Source: Candidatus Kaiserbacteria bacterium
Lineage (GTDB): Bacteria; Patescibacteria; Paceibacteria; UBA9973; UBA2100
Direction: 5' to 3'
Length of the DNA: 9,338 nt
Assembly: GCA_002401495.1 (NCBI GenBank)
Contig: NVTG01000002.1
Span: 1 to 9,338, forward strand
The notes beneath the pieces are model-generated. The model saw only the letters and a program-made list of their open reading frames with translations. It made no database searches and was not told the DNA's origin. Each line of letters opens with the position of its first letter. The first letter of the stretch is position 1. Shown here piece by piece: positions 1-7,551 of the stretch. The translations under genes were made by a program, and so were the position numbers.

Positions 1-23
1 CTTGTAAGCGAAGGAGCTCGGTC

Positions 24-1163
24 ATGATTTTTGATTACGAAACACTAAAACTAATTTGGTGGCTGTTAATTGGTGTATTACTGATTGGCTTTGCAGTGAC
101 CGATGGTATGGATATGGGCGTGGCAATTTTGCTTCGTCTGGTTGGTAAAACTGATGTTGAACGCCGTACAGTAATTAACACCATTGGCGCTCACTGGGAT
201 GGAAACCAAGTATGGTTCATCACCGCAGGTGGTGCCCTCTTTGCTGCTTGGCCTATGGTGTATGCAGCCGCATTCTCTGGCTTTTACTTTGCAATGATGC
301 TGGTGTTATTTGCGCTATTTTTCAGACCGCTTGGTTTTGATTACCGCTCAAAAATAGATTCACCACGCTGGCGTAATAACTGGGATTGGGGCCTGTTTGC
401 AGGTAGCTTTATTCCAGCACTCGTATTTGGGGTTGCCTTTGGTAACCTATTACAAGGTGTGCCTTATCATATCGATGATCTACTACGTGTTAGCTACCAA
501 GGTTCATTCTTTGCGTTATTGAACCCGTTTGCCATCGTCGTTGGTCTCGTTAGTGTACTTATGCTAGTTGGTCATGCGGGTATGTGGTTGCAACTTCGAA
601 CTGATGCAGAAGTAGCAAAACGTTCAGCACAATATGGCCAATATGCACTTATGGCGTTTATTGTATTATTTGCCTTAGCAGGTGTGTGGGTATCTCAAAT
701 TGACGGTTATAAAATCGTTAGCATGGGCGATACACAAGGCTTTGCAAATCCATTGGCTAAAACAGTAACTCAGGCACCTGGTGCATGGCTTGATAACTAT
801 ACAAAAATGCCATTAACAATGCTGTTCCCTGCTCTTGCTTTTATCATGGCTGCACTGGCAATTGTGTTATCTAAATTACAAAAACCAGCGATGGCACTTA
901 TCGCTTCAAGCTTAATGCTAGCAGGTGTGATATTGACTGCGGGTATGTCAATGTTCCCGTTCGTTATGCCTTCGAGCAATAACCCAAATATTAGTCTAAC
1001 TATGTGGGATGCAGTTTCGAGCCATATGACATTAAACGTGATGTTTTTCGCTGCCGTTATTTTTGTACCACTTATTCTTATTTACACGACATGGTGTTAT
1101 GTGAAAATGTGGCGCAAAGTAACCATCAATGAAATTGAAAACAACACCCACGGTAGCTATTAA
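24..1163 (+). CDS. cydB: Cytochrome bd ubiquinol oxidase subunit II (CydB)
   Basis: Integral membrane subunit of the cytochrome bd quinol:O2 oxidoreductase, the high-affinity terminal oxidase of the inner membrane. The 379-aa product has the same length as E. coli CydB and resembles it end to end. Recognisable blocks are AVTDGMDMG (residues 24-32), HWDGNQVW (57-64, with Asp59 matching the E. coli Asp58 assigned to proton uptake), ITAGGALFAAWPMVYAAAFSGFY (66-88), FFRPLGFDYRSKI (100-112), GVAFGNLLQGVP (136-147) and MFPFVMPSS near the C-terminus. The hydrophobic pattern fits the usual nine membrane helices. An AAGGAG ribosome site at 11-16 sits 7 bases before the ATG. The window starts with bases that could be the last codon and stop of cydA (TTG TAA at 2-7), too little to annotate. 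First complete gene of the cyd operon seen here. Confidence 0.97.
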   Translation: MIFDYETLKLIWWLLIGVLLIGFAVTDGMDMGVAILLRLVGKTDVERRTVINTIGAHWDGNQVWFITAGGALFAAWPMVYAAAFSGFYFAMMLVLFALFFRPLGFDYRSKIDSPRWRNNWDWGLFAGSFIPALVFGVAFGNLLQGVPYHIDDLLRVSYQGSFFALLNPFAIVVGLVSVLMLVGHAGMWLQLRTDAEVAKRSAQYGQYALMAFIVLFALAGVWVSQIDGYKIVSMGDTQGFANPLAKTVTQAPGAWLDNYTKMPLTMLFPALAFIMAALAIVLSKLQKPAMALIASSLMLAGVILTAGMSMFPFVMPSSNNPNISLTMWDAVSSHMTLNVMFFAAVIFVPLILIYTTWCYVKMWRKVTINEIENNTHGSY

Positions 1164-1167
1164 GGAG
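1162..1167 (+). promoter_or_regulatory. Ribosome binding site of cydX, overlapping the cydB stop
   Basis: AAGGAG is a near-perfect Shine-Dalgarno sequence 8 bases before the cydX ATG at 1176. Its first two bases are the last two of the cydB stop codon. The site fixes the start of this very small gene and suggests coupled translation of CydB and CydX. Confidence 0.8.
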
Positions 1168-1175
1168 ATTTAAAT

Positions 1176-1328
1176 ATGTGGTATTTTGCCTGGATATTAG
1201 GTGTTCTATTAGCCTGTACACTTGGGGTGATCAACGTAATGTGGTACGAATTTCACCAACATAAAGATTCTATCGCTGATGATGAGCTAGAGCTGTACGC
1301 GAGACTCAAAAACAACGATGACAACTAA
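1176..1328 (+). CDS. cydX: Cytochrome bd small subunit CydX (YbgT family)
   Basis: Single-helix accessory subunit that stabilises the CydAB oxidase and its haems. The 50-aa product begins MWYFAWILGVLLACTLGV, which is the CydX/YbgT signature: the MWYFAWILG start and LLACxxGV are typical of proteobacterial homologues. Residues 1-23 form the single membrane helix. A hydrophilic acidic tail follows (about residues 25-50, containing DDELELYARLKNNDD). It makes the protein longer than the 37-aa E. coli CydX. The ATG at 1176 follows a strong AAGGAG site. The last 11 bases (1318-1328) overlap the start of cydD in another frame. Genes this short are often missed by automatic calling. Confidence 0.95.
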   Translation: MWYFAWILGVLLACTLGVINVMWYEFHQHKDSIADDELELYARLKNNDDN

Positions 1329-3078
1329 ACCCCGACCAAATCGCGCGCAGCAGCAAACGCTGCGCGCTTTTTTAAAGCAGTATAGTCAGTCCGCTTCAGG
1401 ACTTCTTAAATTAAGCATTAGTCTGGGTACACTCAATGCCCTATTAATGATTGCCTCTTGTTATCTTCTTGCAAACGCTGTTCATCAAGTCATGTTTGAG
1501 CAAGCAGACTTGCAAGCTGTAACCCCCTTGTTATGGCCTCTTGCTGGACTTATCTTACTACGCGCTGTGCTTGTTGCTCTTAGTGAGCGAGTAAGTAACC
1601 TTGCCGCATTAAAAATAAAAAACGTGATGCGCAATACATTACTTGAAAAGTTAACCAAACTTGGTCCGGCCTATAGTGAACAAAAAGGACATGGCGCAAC
1701 GCTCAATACATTACATAATGGTGTTGAAGCGCTGCATCAATACTACGCAAACTACATTCCCAGCGTGGCATACAGCGCACTGATCCCTTTGGCTATATTA
1801 GTAGTGATTTTTCCAACCGATTACAAAGCTGGGCTCATTTTTCTTTTAACAGCCCCACTTATCCCATTTTTTATGATTTTAGTGGGCCATAAAGCTGAGC
1901 AGCTCAACCAAGAACGTTGGCAGCAACTTGCTGTACTCGGCAATTACTTTTTCGACCGCCTACAAGGGCTTACTCAATTAAAACTATTTAATGCAACCAA
2001 GCGTGAGCTAAATAGTATCAGTCAGATTTCTGATGATTACCGTGGTGCAACCATGGGAGTATTGAAAGTTGCCTTTTTATCTTCTTTCGCACTTGAGTTT
2101 TTAGCCACTATTAGTGTTGCACTTGTTGCAGTGATCATTGGCTTTAGACTGTTTTTTGGTACGCTCGATTTTGCCACCGGATTTGTAGTGCTATTACTGG
2201 CTCCTGAGTTTTACTTACCACTTCGACAAATGGGCACTCATTACCATGCAAAGCTCGAGGGTATTAGCGCCGCTGCTGATATGGTCGACATAATTAATCA
2301 GAGCGACGCCGATGAACATTTAGGTTCCTCTAAACTTGAGTTACCGCTAAAAGACATACAACTGAGTGCGCTTAGCTACCACTACCCCGAAACAAATGAA
2401 GGGGTGACTGATATAAACTTAACCCTACCTAAAAAAGGCCTAATTGCATTTGTGGGTGAAAGTGGCTCTGGTAAAAGTACCTTATTTGATTGCCTATTGG
2501 GTTTTCATCATCAAGCTAGCAGTGCCATTATCATTAACGGACAGCAACTAAGCACTATTGCTTTACATGATTGGCAAGCACAACTTGCGTGGATCCCACA
2601 ACAAGCCACGTTATTTTATCGAACTGTTGCAGACAATCTGAGATTAGCTAAACCAGATGCAAGTCAAACAGAACTCGACGAGGCCGCAATGAGAGCAGGT
2701 GCGCTAGAGTTTATAAACGCCTTACCTGATGGATTTAATACCTTATTAGGTGAGCAAGGAGAAGGCCTCTCTGGGGGGCAAAAGCAGCGCATAGCCCTTG
2801 CCCGTGCGTTTTTAAAGAATGCCCCTGTGCTAATGCTTGATGAGCCTACAGCGCACTTAGACAGCCAAACAGAGCGCCTAATCAATCAGGCAATTCAAGA
2901 TTATGCAAAAAACCATCTCGTGTTGGTTATTGCTCACAGGCTTAATACGGTAAAACAGGCGGATAATATTTACGTAATGCAACAAGGTCAAATTGTTGAA
3001 TCTGGTCATTATCAGCAACTCATTGAACAAGCAGGCCTCTTTGCTAAACTCGTGAGCCAAGGTGAAGCCCATGCATAA
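1318..3078 (+). CDS. cydD: Thiol reductant/haem ABC exporter, CydD subunit
   Basis: One half of the heterodimeric CydDC ABC exporter required to assemble cytochrome bd. It was long assigned to cysteine and glutathione export to the periplasm, and more recent structural work supports haem transport. The 586-aa protein (E. coli CydD is 588) has a membrane domain with six hydrophobic segments near residues 33-55, 70-88, 148-167, 174-190, 258-282 and 286-302. An intact nucleotide-binding domain follows: Walker A GESGSGKST (380-388), signature LSGGQ (484-488), Walker B VLMLDEP (504-510) with catalytic Glu509, and switch His540 in IAHR. The ATG lies inside cydX and the ribosome site is weak, so translation is probably coupled to CydX. 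The stop overlaps the cydC start. CydD versus CydC is assigned from gene order and overall resemblance. Confidence 0.96.
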   Translation: MTTKPRPNRAQQQTLRAFLKQYSQSASGLLKLSISLGTLNALLMIASCYLLANAVHQVMFEQADLQAVTPLLWPLAGLILLRAVLVALSERVSNLAALKIKNVMRNTLLEKLTKLGPAYSEQKGHGATLNTLHNGVEALHQYYANYIPSVAYSALIPLAILVVIFPTDYKAGLIFLLTAPLIPFFMILVGHKAEQLNQERWQQLAVLGNYFFDRLQGLTQLKLFNATKRELNSISQISDDYRGATMGVLKVAFLSSFALEFLATISVALVAVIIGFRLFFGTLDFATGFVVLLLAPEFYLPLRQMGTHYHAKLEGISAAADMVDIINQSDADEHLGSSKLELPLKDIQLSALSYHYPETNEGVTDINLTLPKKGLIAFVGESGSGKSTLFDCLLGFHHQASSAIIINGQQLSTIALHDWQAQLAWIPQQATLFYRTVADNLRLAKPDASQTELDEAAMRAGALEFINALPDGFNTLLGEQGEGLSGGQKQRIALARAFLKNAPVLMLDEPTAHLDSQTERLINQAIQDYAKNHLVLVIAHRLNTVKQADNIYVMQQGQIVESGHYQQLIEQAGLFAKLVSQGEAHA

Positions 3079-4809
3079 CTTTATACGCTTATTAAAGCTA
3101 TGCAAGCCTCATGCTGGCATGCTGTTACTGGGTGCTTTTTTAGCAAGCTTAACGGTACTTGCTAACGTTGGCTTACTCGCTATTTCGGGCTGGTTTTTAG
3201 CAGCCATGGCAGCCGCTGGTATTGCCGGAGTGCAGATGAATTACTTTACTCCAGCTGGGGTGATCCGCTTTTTAGCGATAGTACGCACAGCTTCACGTTA
3301 CGGTGAGCGGATGATAACTCATAATGCCACCTTTTTATTGCTGAGCGAATTTCGCGTAAAAATGTTCAGGACCCTCAGCCAGCTAAACAACGTTGACTTA
3401 GCAATGAGTCGTAGTAGCGATTTGTTTAACCGCCTACAAAACGATGTTGATGCGCTAGATAAGTTTTACCTAAATGTGCTGCTTCCCATTATCGTCGCGA
3501 TTATCAGCATCCCTATCGTAATGGCATTTATGGCTATGTATAGCGCTGAGGTTGCATTAGTCTGCTTTATTTCACTGATGATTATTGGCGTACTGCTACC
3601 AGCAATATTAAGCCGTAAACTTCACCGACAAGCAGATGCAGAAACACAAATTTCAGCAGAATTAAGGTCTGAACTTGCCGATACTCTAAAAGGTGCAAGA
3701 GAGCTTGCTGTTATCAAGCACAAGAAGCGCAATTAACCCGTTGTGACTTACTGAGTAAGCAATACAACAGCCAGCTCTATAACCGCCACAAAGCCGTTGC
3801 AAACAGCAATGGCTTAAGCACTTTGGTGATACAGCTTACCATGCTAGCCAGTGTATTTATGATAATTCCACTGGTTGCAATGGGAACCATGAAAAACGTT
3901 GAACTGGCGATGCTCGCGTTATTTGTATTAGCAAGTTTTGAAACAGTGCTCACCTTGCCCACTGCATTTATCGAGTTGCCACTCACCCTAAGTGCTGCAA
4001 AGCGACTGTTTGCACTTGAAGATAAGCACAGCAGCCATCTAAGTAAACAGCAAAACTGCTTAGCTCACCAATCTGCAATAGGTCTTGAACTGGCTGCGGT
4101 GAATTACCAATACGCAGGAGCGAAAAACAAAGCTCTTAATAATATCAATTTTGTGATTACACCGGGGAGTAAGGTTGCGCTAGTGGGTGCCAGTGGCAGT
4201 GGCAAAACTACCCTTGTTAACTTACTCACAGGCCTTTGGCCAAAGCAATCAGGCTCATTAAAATTCATTACAGATCAAGGTACCTTTGAACTAGAAAGCA
4301 TGACGGCTTCAACACGCTTTAAGCAGCTGACAATTGTTGCTCAGCAACATCATATTTTTGATGGTACGCTTCGTGAGAATCTTCGCTATGCAGCGCCAGA
4401 GGCGACTGATGAAATGCTTATTGAAGCCTGTGAACAAGCTGAACTTGGCTCTTGGCTAAACAACTTAAAGACCGGCCTTAATACCCGTTTAGGCACCGCG
4501 GGAAGAAAACTTTCACATGGTCAGTCACGTCGAATCGCCATTGCCCAAGCCCTATTAAGGGAAGGTAATTTAATTGTTCTTGATGAACCAACAGAGAGCC
4601 TAGATAACCATACCAAGCAGAAATTGCTCACTACGCTTGAAAAAATATGGGCCGATAAAACTATGCTGACCATTACTCACGATCCAGAAATGCTAAGTCG
4701 TGTTGATAAGGTTATTTGGTTAGAACAAGGACAAGTAAGAGCGCTTGCAAGTCATGCTGAATTAATGGCTAATGAAGCCGACTACGTAGAGCTTATTACC
4801 CGTTTTTAA
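3071..4809 (+). CDS. cydC: ABC exporter subunit CydC, reading frame broken by a one-base loss
   Basis: Partner of CydD in the exporter needed for cytochrome bd maturation. The frame from ATG 3071 runs to a stop at 3734-3736. The homologous protein continues one frame over from 3718 (AQEAQLTRCDLLSKQ...) to the stop at 4807-4809. Restoring one base at about 3716-3718 (ATC AAN GCA CAA) gives a 579-aa CydC; E. coli CydC is 573. The first part holds the membrane domain, including GLLAISGWFL and RTASRYGERM. The second part finishes it and carries Walker A GASGSGKTT (4186-4212), a signature variant LSHGQ (4510-4524), Walker B LIVLDEP (4570-4590) and switch His in ITHD (4678-4680). ATG 3071 is preferred over GTG 3062 because AAGGTG (3059-3064) is well spaced. 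It overlaps cydD by 8 bp. No slippery heptamer is evident, so this is a sequencing error or a recent mutation. Confidence 0.92.
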
Positions 4810-5174
4810 TCGAGCTGCTCAACGGTGACGTCAATCACACCTTGCTTTACAGAGGCAATTTGTGAGAACGCCTTTTTTGATAAATCGATAATACGACCGC
4901 GGATAAATGGGCCGCGGTCATTAATGGTAACAATTACACTTTTATTGTTACTAATATTGGTGACCTTTACTCTGCTGCCAAAGCCAAGCGTCTGATGAGC
5001 CGCGCTCAATGCCTGTTGATTAAACACCTCTCCACTTGCTGTAGTTCGGCCATGGTATTTATCAGCGTAATAACTGGCTTTGCCTTTTTCAATCACTCCT
5101 TTAGATACCGAAGGCGCACTACTACAACCAGTTATAATTAAGCTTAATAATGCAAAGAGGATGAGTTTGTTCAT
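4806..5174 (-). CDS. RlpA-like septal-ring lipoprotein, short form without SPOR domain
   Basis: Predicted 122-aa outer-membrane lipoprotein with a double-psi beta-barrel domain, related to the peptidoglycan lytic transglycosylase RlpA. The signal peptide ends in lipobox ITGC (Cys17). The domain starts at GKASYYADKYHGRTTASGE (31-49) and includes AAHQTLGFGSRVKVTN and INDRGPFIRGRIIDLS. Glu49, His60 and Asp86 have the same 11- and 26-residue spacing as residues I recall as important for P. aeruginosa RlpA (E120, H131, D157), so the site looks intact. There is no SPOR domain, unlike full-length RlpA. An AGGA ribosome site lies 9 bases before the ATG. The gene converges on cydC, with a 4-bp overlap at the stops. 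Activity on denuded glycan is inferred from the family, not shown. Confidence 0.88.
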   Translation of the reverse strand: MNKLILFALLSLIITGCSSAPSVSKGVIEKGKASYYADKYHGRTTASGEVFNQQALSAAHQTLGFGSRVKVTNISNNKSVIVTINDRGPFIRGRIIDLSKKAFSQIASVKQGVIDVTVEQLD

Positions 5175-5216
5175 ATTATATAATCCTTTTTTTTACCATA
5201 AAGGTAGCAAGCGCTT

Positions 5217-5378
5217 ATACCAATTCGCTTAATTAAATGGTCTATTTTGAGGCAATAAAACCTCGTTGATAACAAGGCAAAAATTTCGTTATTTAGTTGT
5301 TCTAAATCAGAAATTTTTAACGCTGGTAGCGACAGGTTTAATCCCTCAAAATAACTAAGTATTATTGCGGATTGGTAT
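5217..5378. repeat. 162-bp imperfect palindromic repeat with terminal inverted repeats
   Basis: The ends ATACCAATTCGC (5217-5228) and GCGGATTGGTAT (5367-5378) are inverted repeats matching at 11 of 12 positions. The symmetry continues inward: TATTTTGAGG near 5242-5252 faces CCCTCAAAATA near 5343-5353, and AAAAATTTC (5279-5287) faces GAAATTTTT (5311-5319). The whole element could fold into one long, interrupted hairpin. It fills the gap between the rlpA-like gene and the receptor terminator and has no coding potential. It looks like a non-autonomous MITE-like or REP-like element of the kind seen between genes in Pseudoalteromonas and relatives. The family name is unknown to me, and no clear target-site duplication is visible. 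Confidence 0.75.
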
Positions 5379-5385
5379 TACTCAC

Positions 5386-5412
5386 AAAAAAGCCCAGTAC
5401 GAGCTGGGCTTT
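5386..5412 (-). terminator. Rho-independent terminator of the TonB-dependent receptor gene
   Basis: AAAGCCCAG (5389-5397) pairs with CTGGGCTTT (5404-5412) around a 6-base loop. On the - strand the stem is followed by a run of six T (the A run at 5386-5391). It lies 24 bases past the receptor stop at 5437 and should separate that gene from the rlpA-like gene. Confidence 0.85.
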
Positions 5413-5436
5413 CTTAATTTCGTTATCTAAATCAAA

Positions 5437-7551
5437 TTAGAAACGTAGTGATACACCTAGCTTGTAGCGTGCTTCACCTTCAAAGCTCCAAGCTGGGTAG
5501 CCGTTACGAAGCTCTGGAACAACTTCTGCATCTGAAGGAGCAACACCGATTTGTACGCTATCTTCTTCAGTTAAGTTAACAGCTTCAAACGTTACGTCAA
5601 TATTATCAGTTACGCTGTAGTTAGCACTGAAATCAAGTGTACCGTATGATTGGTGCTCACGGTTACCGTAGAAGCCTGGAAGCTCACGAATCATGTACTC
5701 TGAACGCCAGTTATAAGCTAAACGCGCTGAGTAAGTATCTGTTTCATAGTAACCCACAAGATTCACAGTATGCTTAGACGAATCTGAGAATAATGGGATC
5801 ATATCTGGGTAGTTTTCAGCTTCTGATGGTGCATCAACAAATGTGTAGTTTGCTGAGTAACCAAAGCCACTATCAAAGCCATCTTGAATTTGTAGCTCGA
5901 TACCTTCGATTTGACCACCACTTGCATTTAGCTTAGTAGATAGAGTCCAGTTATCACCTTGAGTATCAGGGTCCACGACACCAATTTGTTGATTTAAGAT
6001 TTGGCTTGAGGTAACAAATGATGTGATGTCTTTGAAGAAGTAAGTTGCACTTACCATACCATCACCATCAAAGTACCACTCAATACCTAAATCAGCTTGA
6101 GTTGCTTTGAATGGGTTAAGACCAACGTTACCTTTAGTTAGTACCTCATTATTTGCTGTACCATCAGCGTAACCTGCAAAAGATGATGCAGAGAACATAT
6201 CAGTGTAGTTAGGACGTGCAATAACTTGTGCTGCAGGGGTACGTAAAATAACATCTTCAGCTAAATCAAATGCGATATTGATGCTAGGTAATACGTCGTT
6301 GTAGCTTGCTTTATCAGTACTAAGTGAACTCTCGTACTCACCGTTTGCAAAACCGTAGTAATCTGACTCTGCATCTGTTGAGATATAACGTAAACCGAAG
6401 TTACCGCGGATAGATTCTGCAGAGAATTCAGCCATTGCGTAAACTGCAAAGTTTTCTTCTTCGATTGTACCGTAACCTGAACGATATACAGCTGAATCAT
6501 TATCGAAGCTTGAAATTGCAGCACGTGCATCAGCTACCATCTTGTCAAAATCTGGCTCTGGTAAAGTGAAACCAGCACCTGATGACATAGTACCTGAGTA
6601 GTAAGTCTCACCATCGCCACTAGGTAATGTATCAACTAAAGTAGTTGAGTAAGTTTCTTGTTTTACTTCGTGGTCTGCCCAACGGAAACCTGTTTTGATT
6701 GCAGTAATAGCACCAAAGTCTACAGGGAAAGATAGATCAACCTGTGCATATGTTTCTTCATCTGTGTTAGGTTGTTTTTTCAGAGCCCAACCAGCTGGAG
6801 ATAATGGACCTGAAAAGTCTGATGGTTCAAAGTACTTGTTATTAATATCAATTTTTATCACATCGCCAGTTGCATCATAAGTACCAGCATAATCAGATGG
6901 AACACCAATGAAGTTACCGTAGTTTGCAGTTAGGTCTGTACCACCTTCTGATTCAGTTGTACCGAAACGACCTTTTAATGTGAAATTTTCACCTTCGTAT
7001 TTAAGGCTGAAATCAGCTGTGTCAGATGACATGCTTGCAATACGTGCCCAAGTTTGAGTCCAACCCGGGTTTGCACCTTCACCAGTACGACGGTAGAAAG
7101 TACATGTACCAGATGCATTTGTTTGCTCACATGCAGCTTCTTTGTCGTCTGGGAACATCACGAAGTTTGAGGTGTTTGCATTGTTTGCATCTAACTCAAG
7201 GCTCATAATGTTTAAGCCTAACTCTAGGTTTTCTGTAGGACGATATTGGAAAGTTGCATTTAGTGCAGTACGCTCACGTTCTTGTTGGAACGTAGTAGGC
7301 ACAATATCACCCCAGCCGATAAGTGACTCAATACCGTTACGTTGATAATTTGTTTCTGCCCAAGATACTGAACCTAGTAAACCGAATGTTTCCTCATCAT
7401 TTTTCCAGCTAAACAAACCAGAAACTTGAGGATCTGTTTCTTCAGAGATTGTGCCGTAATCGCCTTTTACACTTAAGAAAGTCGTACCAGCGTCAAGATC
7501 AAGCGGCTTACGAGTGTTAACGATAACCGTACCACCAACACCACCTTCTGT
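5437..7551 (-). pseudogene. TonB-dependent receptor, N-terminus missing at a chimeric junction
   Basis: Outer-membrane TonB-dependent transporter remnant of about 704 residues. Its first recognisable block, TEGGVGGTVIVNTRKPLDL (7495-7551), is the end of the plug domain as found in large receptors of the Xanthomonas/Caulobacter type (TIGR01782-like). The rest is a beta-barrel: alternating aromatic and polar strands, a Cys pair about 10 residues apart in a probable surface loop (7102-7104 and 7129-7131), and a C-terminal strand ending in Phe (5440-5442), as usual for BAM-inserted proteins. Signal peptide, TonB box and nearly all the plug are absent. Upstream of about 7552 the frame continues into ciliate sequence, so the loss is most likely a sequence join and the native gene is probably intact. 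The substrate cannot be read from the sequence; many relatives take up glycans or oligosaccharides. Confidence 0.88.

Noticed and set aside
3690..3720. Programmed ribosomal frameshift in cydC
   Set aside because: No X XXY YYZ slippery heptamer or following strong stem is apparent at the switch, and cydC is not known for recoding. A single-base loss explains it better.
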